Shown piece by piece: positions 60,244 to 64,000 of a stretch of 64,000 nt of DNA (position 1 is the first letter of the stretch; each line of letters begins with the position of its first letter). Source of the DNA: Bacteroidales bacterium (GTDB taxonomy: Bacteria > Bacteroidota > Bacteroidia > Bacteroidales > JAAYJT01); assembly GCA_014860575.1 (NCBI GenBank), contig JACZJK010000011.1, forward strand, positions 55,715 through 119,714, written 5' to 3'. A program made the position numbers and the translations under genes. The notes under the pieces are model-generated. The model saw only the letters and a program-made list of their open reading frames with translations. It searched no databases and had not been told where the DNA came from.

Positions 60244-63200
60244 ATGAAAATCACTTGTGCCAAAAAAACACTGCGCCGATTATTTTGCGCAGGACTAATG
60301 ATTTGTATGTTGCTTCCCGGACACCTGAGCGCTCAAATCAACGACTTTTCAGTGCTGAGAGGCGAACGGCCTCCTATTGATTTATTACAAGTTAATTCAG
60401 ATGCGTATGAACCTGGAATTCTTCTTATTAAGCTTGGTTCGCAATTTACCGATCAGCTTGAACAACAACCCGCGAGGATGCTCGAAGATGGCACCGTCCG
60501 TTTTAATATCATAGCGCTGGATGAGCTCAGTAATGCAGCAAAAATCAGAAATATAAAGCAGCACTTCCTTCATCAGGCTTTGAACAATTCGTTTACTCCG
60601 AAGCACAAAGCCTGGGGTTTTCATCTGTGGTACCAACTTGAATTTGATTCCGGAACCGATATTATTGCACTTGTAAAAGCTTACCAGAATCTGGAAGAAG
60701 TTGAATTAGCCGAACCAGAATACCGCAAAATGCTCATTGGAAATGTTGGTTCAGAAAAACAGGAGATTGGAGCCGGCAGCAGGGACTTCACCGACTGGAC
60801 ACCCAATGATCCACAGTATTCAAACCAATGGCATTATCACAATACCGGCCAGCAAAGCGGAACTCCCGATGCCGACATTGACCTCCCTGAAGCCTGGGAG
60901 ATTGAGAAAGGCCTGAGTGATGTTATTATTGCAATTGTTGATGGAGGCATACAATATAACCATCCCGATCTTGCTGCTAATATGTGGCAAAATGGTTCAG
61001 GGCATTATGGATACAATTTTGTTGCAGGCAGCACCATTATTGAACCTCATGATCACGGGACCCATGTGGCTGGAACCGTAGCAGCCGTAAACAATAACAG
61101 TATTGGGGTTGCAGGAGTTGCAGGCGGTTCAGGCAGCGGAGATGGAGTAAGGCTTATGAGTTGCCAGGTCTTTTCATCCTCATCAAGTGGTGGTTTTCAC
61201 CTCGCACCTGTGTATGCGGCCGACAATGGCGCTTCTATCTCACAAAACAGTTGGGGATACACTTCTGCAGGTTATTATAATCAAAGCACACTTGATGCCA
61301 TAGACTACTTTAACATTAATGGCGGAGGCAGCGCCATGAACGGCGGCATTACAATTTTTGCAGCAGGAAACAGCAATTCATCTGCCAATTATTACCCCGG
61401 ATATTACTCAGGTACGCTTGCAGTTGCAGGTATGAACAACCAGGATAAAAAAGGTTGGTATTCAAATTACGGTTCCTGGGTTGATATCAGTGCACCCGGA
61501 GGCGAAACAAACACGGTTTCAGCTCGTGGAGTGCTCAGCAGCGTTACTGGTAATGGATATGATTATTATCAGGGAACTTCGATGGCATGTCCGCATGTTT
61601 CTGGAGTAGCGGCATTGTTGCTTTCAAATGCTCTGCGTAACAATGTTCCGTTAAGCAACGCGGATCTCTGGGATTTACTTGTGGACAATGTTGACAACCA
61701 TTATCCGCAGAACCCAAGTTATCTGAATCAACTTGGTTCCGGGCGGCTTAATGCGAACCTGGCGCTACTTGCTTTACAAGATTTAGCCACAGGTGTCCTG
61801 AACCCGGCCAGTCTAGGCGCAACCGCTGTTAGCACCAGCCAGATAAACCTTTCATGGGAAAAAAACCAGGATAACAACAGTGTAATGCTGGCCTGGTCTC
61901 CTGACGGGGTTTTCGGGACACCCACCGAAGGAGTAGTCTATAATTCCGGCGCTGGTTTGCCAGGAGGCGGAACGGTTCTTTATCGCGGTTCGAACACTAC
62001 TTTTTACCATACCGGTCTTGAAGATGCTACCTACTATTACTACAAAGCATTCTCATATAATGCTTCCAACAGCTATTCAGCGGGAAGAGAGGCAAATGCT
62101 GCAACATTTTGCGGAACAGTTTCAACACTGCCCCTGTTGGAAGACTTTAACACTTCATCAACTCTACCCATTTGCTGGGATGTTATTGACAACGAGGGTA
62201 ACGGACAGGGTTGGCAAGTCGGCATTCATGAAAGCGGCCTGACAGGCACAACAGGAAATTATGCCTATCTCGACAGCGACGGTTTTGGTTCAGGAAATTC
62301 TCAAAATTCTGATCTGCTTTCTCCCCTCCTTGACTTGTCGGCCTATACGAATATAACTATCTCATTCGTACACTATTTCAGGGAATACACAGGTTCAACA
62401 GCTACACTGGCCTATAGCATCAACAACGGAACAACCTGGACGACAGTACAAAGCTGGACCGCATCCACTGTAAACCCTGCAACATTCATACAAATGATTC
62501 CGGCACTGGCCGGGCAAGCAGCGGTAAGGATCAAATGGAATTATACAGGCACCTGGGGTTATTACTGGGATGTGGATGATATTCAAATCGCTGGAAATAC
62601 AATAGGTTCTCCATATGCTGACTTTAATGCTGATCCTCTAAGTACTTACATTGGCGAAACTGTTACCTTCACAAATGCATCTGGTGGAGGAAATTTTACT
62701 TCCTGGCAATGGTCATTTGGCGAAGGCGCCAATCCAGCAAATGCAACTGGTGTTGGTCCTCATGCTGTGATTTATAACACAGAAGGCAATAAAACCGTCA
62801 GCCTGGTTGTTGATGGCATTTATACCGAAACCAAGGCAGACTATATTACAATTGGGCCAGCTTCCACATCCTCAAGCGCGACTTATACACAAGGTGACAT
62901 TCCAACTGATTTTGGTTTTCAAACCACAGCTCAGTCATCAACCTGTCCGGGAACACTTTCGGTGAATATTCCATCGGGTGCCATGATCACAAGCGTGGAT
63001 GTGAGCTACCAAATGACCGGCCAGAATAACGGTTGGAAATCAGAACAACGTTCACAATTACGTTGTGTTTCACCTGGTGGAACTTCAGAGCTAGTAGTCT
63101 TTTCGGGTACTGGCAGTTCTAGCGGTTCGCAAGCCTATAACCGGACAGGTTTGAATATTGCTAATGGTGTAACAATTGGAGGAAATGTTTTATTTGAATT

Positions 63201-64000
63201 GCATGCCGGACGAACATGGGGTGGATCAGGCTGTAGCACTACTTACAACAAAGTAGACAATAATTCTTGGACAATTACAGTTTTTTTCGAACCGCCTATG
63301 CCTTGCCTCCCTCCTACCTCATTGATTGCCATCAACATCGGTGCCTACAGTGCTGAAGTTGACTGGACTCCCGGTGGTAATGAAAGCGAATGGAATATTG
63401 AATGGGGTTTAATGGGATATAGTCCTAGCTACGGAAGCAAAATCAACGGAATAACTGAAAAACCATATACAATAACAGATCTTCAGCCTGGAACCACCTA
63501 CGATTTCTATGTGCAGTCAGTATGCAGTGAAGATGCACCCTCAACAAGTGAATGGGTTGGTCCGTACCGTTTTATTACCAATATGATATATATTATCGCA
63601 GCGAGCCCCAATAATCCGGCTTTTGGATCAGTAAGCGGTGGAGGAATATATGAACAGGGAGAAATGGTCACTTTAACAGCAACACCTACCGTGGGTTATC
63701 ATTTTATCAATTGGACGCAAGGTGGAATTGAAGTTTCAATAGAACCAATTTATACTTTCAACGCAATATCAAATCTTATCGTAGAGGCCAATTTCGCGAT
63801 CAATACCTACACCATTACGGCTTTGCCCAACGATCCAGCCTTCGGTTCGGTAACAGGAAGTGGCGATTACGAACATGGCGAACTGGTGAACGTGAGTGCA
63901 ATACCAGCCACAGGCTATCATTTTGTAAACTGGACCGAAAGTGGCGTGGAAGTTGAAACCAATCCTGTCTATATTTTCAGCGCATTTGAAAACCGCGCTT
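60244..64000 (+). CDS. S8 subtilase with multiple adhesion modules, cut by the window end
   Basis: Starts at ATG 60244 and stays open to the last base, at least 1252 residues. The signal peptide ends near HLSAQ. A propeptide is followed by the subtilase domain with a complete triad: Asp233 (AIVDGGIQYNHPDL), His271 (HGTHVAGTVAA), Ser446 (GTSMACPHVSGVAALL), and oxyanion Asn376 (AAGNSNS). Then come Fn3-like, jelly-roll, PKD-like (WQWSFGEGANPANATG), a proprotein-convertase-like or strand domain, another Fn3 (WTPGGNESEWNIEWG) and at least two InlB B-type repeats (NDPAFGSVTGSGDYEHGELV). A T9SS sorting domain is expected beyond the window. It is probably a secreted protease. Confidence 0.88.
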   Translation, partial: MKITCAKKTLRRLFCAGLMICMLLPGHLSAQINDFSVLRGERPPIDLLQVNSDAYEPGILLIKLGSQFTDQLEQQPARMLEDGTVRFNIIALDELSNAAKIRNIKQHFLHQALNNSFTPKHKAWGFHLWYQLEFDSGTDIIALVKAYQNLEEVELAEPEYRKMLIGNVGSEKQEIGAGSRDFTDWTPNDPQYSNQWHYHNTGQQSGTPDADIDLPEAWEIEKGLSDVIIAIVDGGIQYNHPDLAANMWQNGSGHYGYNFVAGSTIIEPHDHGTHVAGTVAAVNNNSIGVAGVAGGSGSGDGVRLMSCQVFSSSSSGGFHLAPVYAADNGASISQNSWGYTSAGYYNQSTLDAIDYFNINGGGSAMNGGITIFAAGNSNSSANYYPGYYSGTLAVAGMNNQDKKGWYSNYGSWVDISAPGGETNTVSARGVLSSVTGNGYDYYQGTSMACPHVSGVAALLLSNALRNNVPLSNADLWDLLVDNVDNHYPQNPSYLNQLGSGRLNANLALLALQDLATGVLNPASLGATAVSTSQINLSWEKNQDNNSVMLAWSPDGVFGTPTEGVVYNSGAGLPGGGTVLYRGSNTTFYHTGLEDATYYYYKAFSYNASNSYSAGREANAATFCGTVSTLPLLEDFNTSSTLPICWDVIDNEGNGQGWQVGIHESGLTGTTGNYAYLDSDGFGSGNSQNSDLLSPLLDLSAYTNITISFVHYFREYTGSTATLAYSINNGTTWTTVQSWTASTVNPATFIQMIPALAGQAAVRIKWNYTGTWGYYWDVDDIQIAGNTIGSPYADFNADPLSTYIGETVTFTNASGGGNFTSWQWSFGEGANPANATGVGPHAVIYNTEGNKTVSLVVDGIYTETKADYITIGPASTSSSATYTQGDIPTDFGFQTTAQSSTCPGTLSVNIPSGAMITSVDVSYQMTGQNNGWKSEQRSQLRCVSPGGTSELVVFSGTGSSSGSQAYNRTGLNIANGVTIGGNVLFELHAGRTWGGSGCSTTYNKVDNNSWTITVFFEPPMPCLPPTSLIAINIGAYSAEVDWTPGGNESEWNIEWGLMGYSPSYGSKINGITEKPYTITDLQPGTTYDFYVQSVCSEDAPSTSEWVGPYRFITNMIYIIAASPNNPAFGSVSGGGIYEQGEMVTLTATPTVGYHFINWTQGGIEVSIEPIYTFNAISNLIVEANFAINTYTITALPNDPAFGSVTGSGDYEHGELVNVSAIPATGYHFVNWTESGVEVETNPVYIFSAFENRA

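Overview
The window is most likely from an anaerobic, fermentative member of the Bacteroidota (Bacteroidales-like). Signs are type IX secretion (T9SS) C-terminal sorting domains on giant surface proteins, Bacteroidota promoters (a TAnnTTTG -7 box, and one clear TTTG-N20-TAnnTTTG), a type B L31 ribosomal protein beside a GlmU-like protein, and scarce Shine-Dalgarno sequences. I cannot name a genus. No rRNA or tRNA gene was recognised.

Layout. 1-4000: housekeeping and small genes (GlmU-like protein, rpmE2, a lipoprotein, an SDR enzyme, a SOUL-family protein). 4081-17050, minus strand: an [FeFe]-hydrogenase region with two tandem TM1266-type small proteins, the maturase HydG, an MBL-fold hydrolase, RibF, the NADH sensor Rex, a response regulator/kinase hybrid, a single-domain response regulator, an H-cluster-like domain fused to a histidine kinase, and the trimeric hydrogenase HydA-HydB-HydC. 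17378-24325: nickel supply and [NiFe] maturation (putative nickel permease on the plus strand; hypF-C-D-E-A-B on the minus strand). 24521-37940, plus strand: a Crp/Fnr regulator and a long group 4 [NiFe]-hydrogenase operon with an AsrA/AsrB-type flavoprotein module, a four-cluster ferredoxin, a complete set of Mrp antiporter subunits and an endopeptidase. 38130-41213: unrelated small genes. 41594-64000: four very large secreted proteins (two giant adhesin-like T9SS proteins, a gingipain-like C25 protease, a subtilase cut by the window end), interrupted at 54286-55475 by about 51-bp tandem repeats surrounding a broken REP-associated Y1 transposase.

How it fits together. The window encodes two hydrogen systems and their controls. 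HydABC would exchange electrons between NADH, ferredoxin and H2. Rex-like operators cover its promoter, and an H-cluster-bearing sensor kinase in the same operon may report H2 or redox state. The [NiFe] system appears to couple reductant oxidation through AsrAB and a HycB-like ferredoxin to H2 evolution (or the reverse) and to Na+/H+ translocation through the Mrp module. The hyp genes and the nickel permease mature it. Identical FNR-type boxes lie before the permease gene and before the [NiFe] operon, beside a Crp/Fnr gene, which suggests one oxygen/redox regulon.

Many gaps between genes hold degenerate short-word repeats and palindromes rather than unique sequence. Functional calls rest on motif reading by eye; no database search was run.
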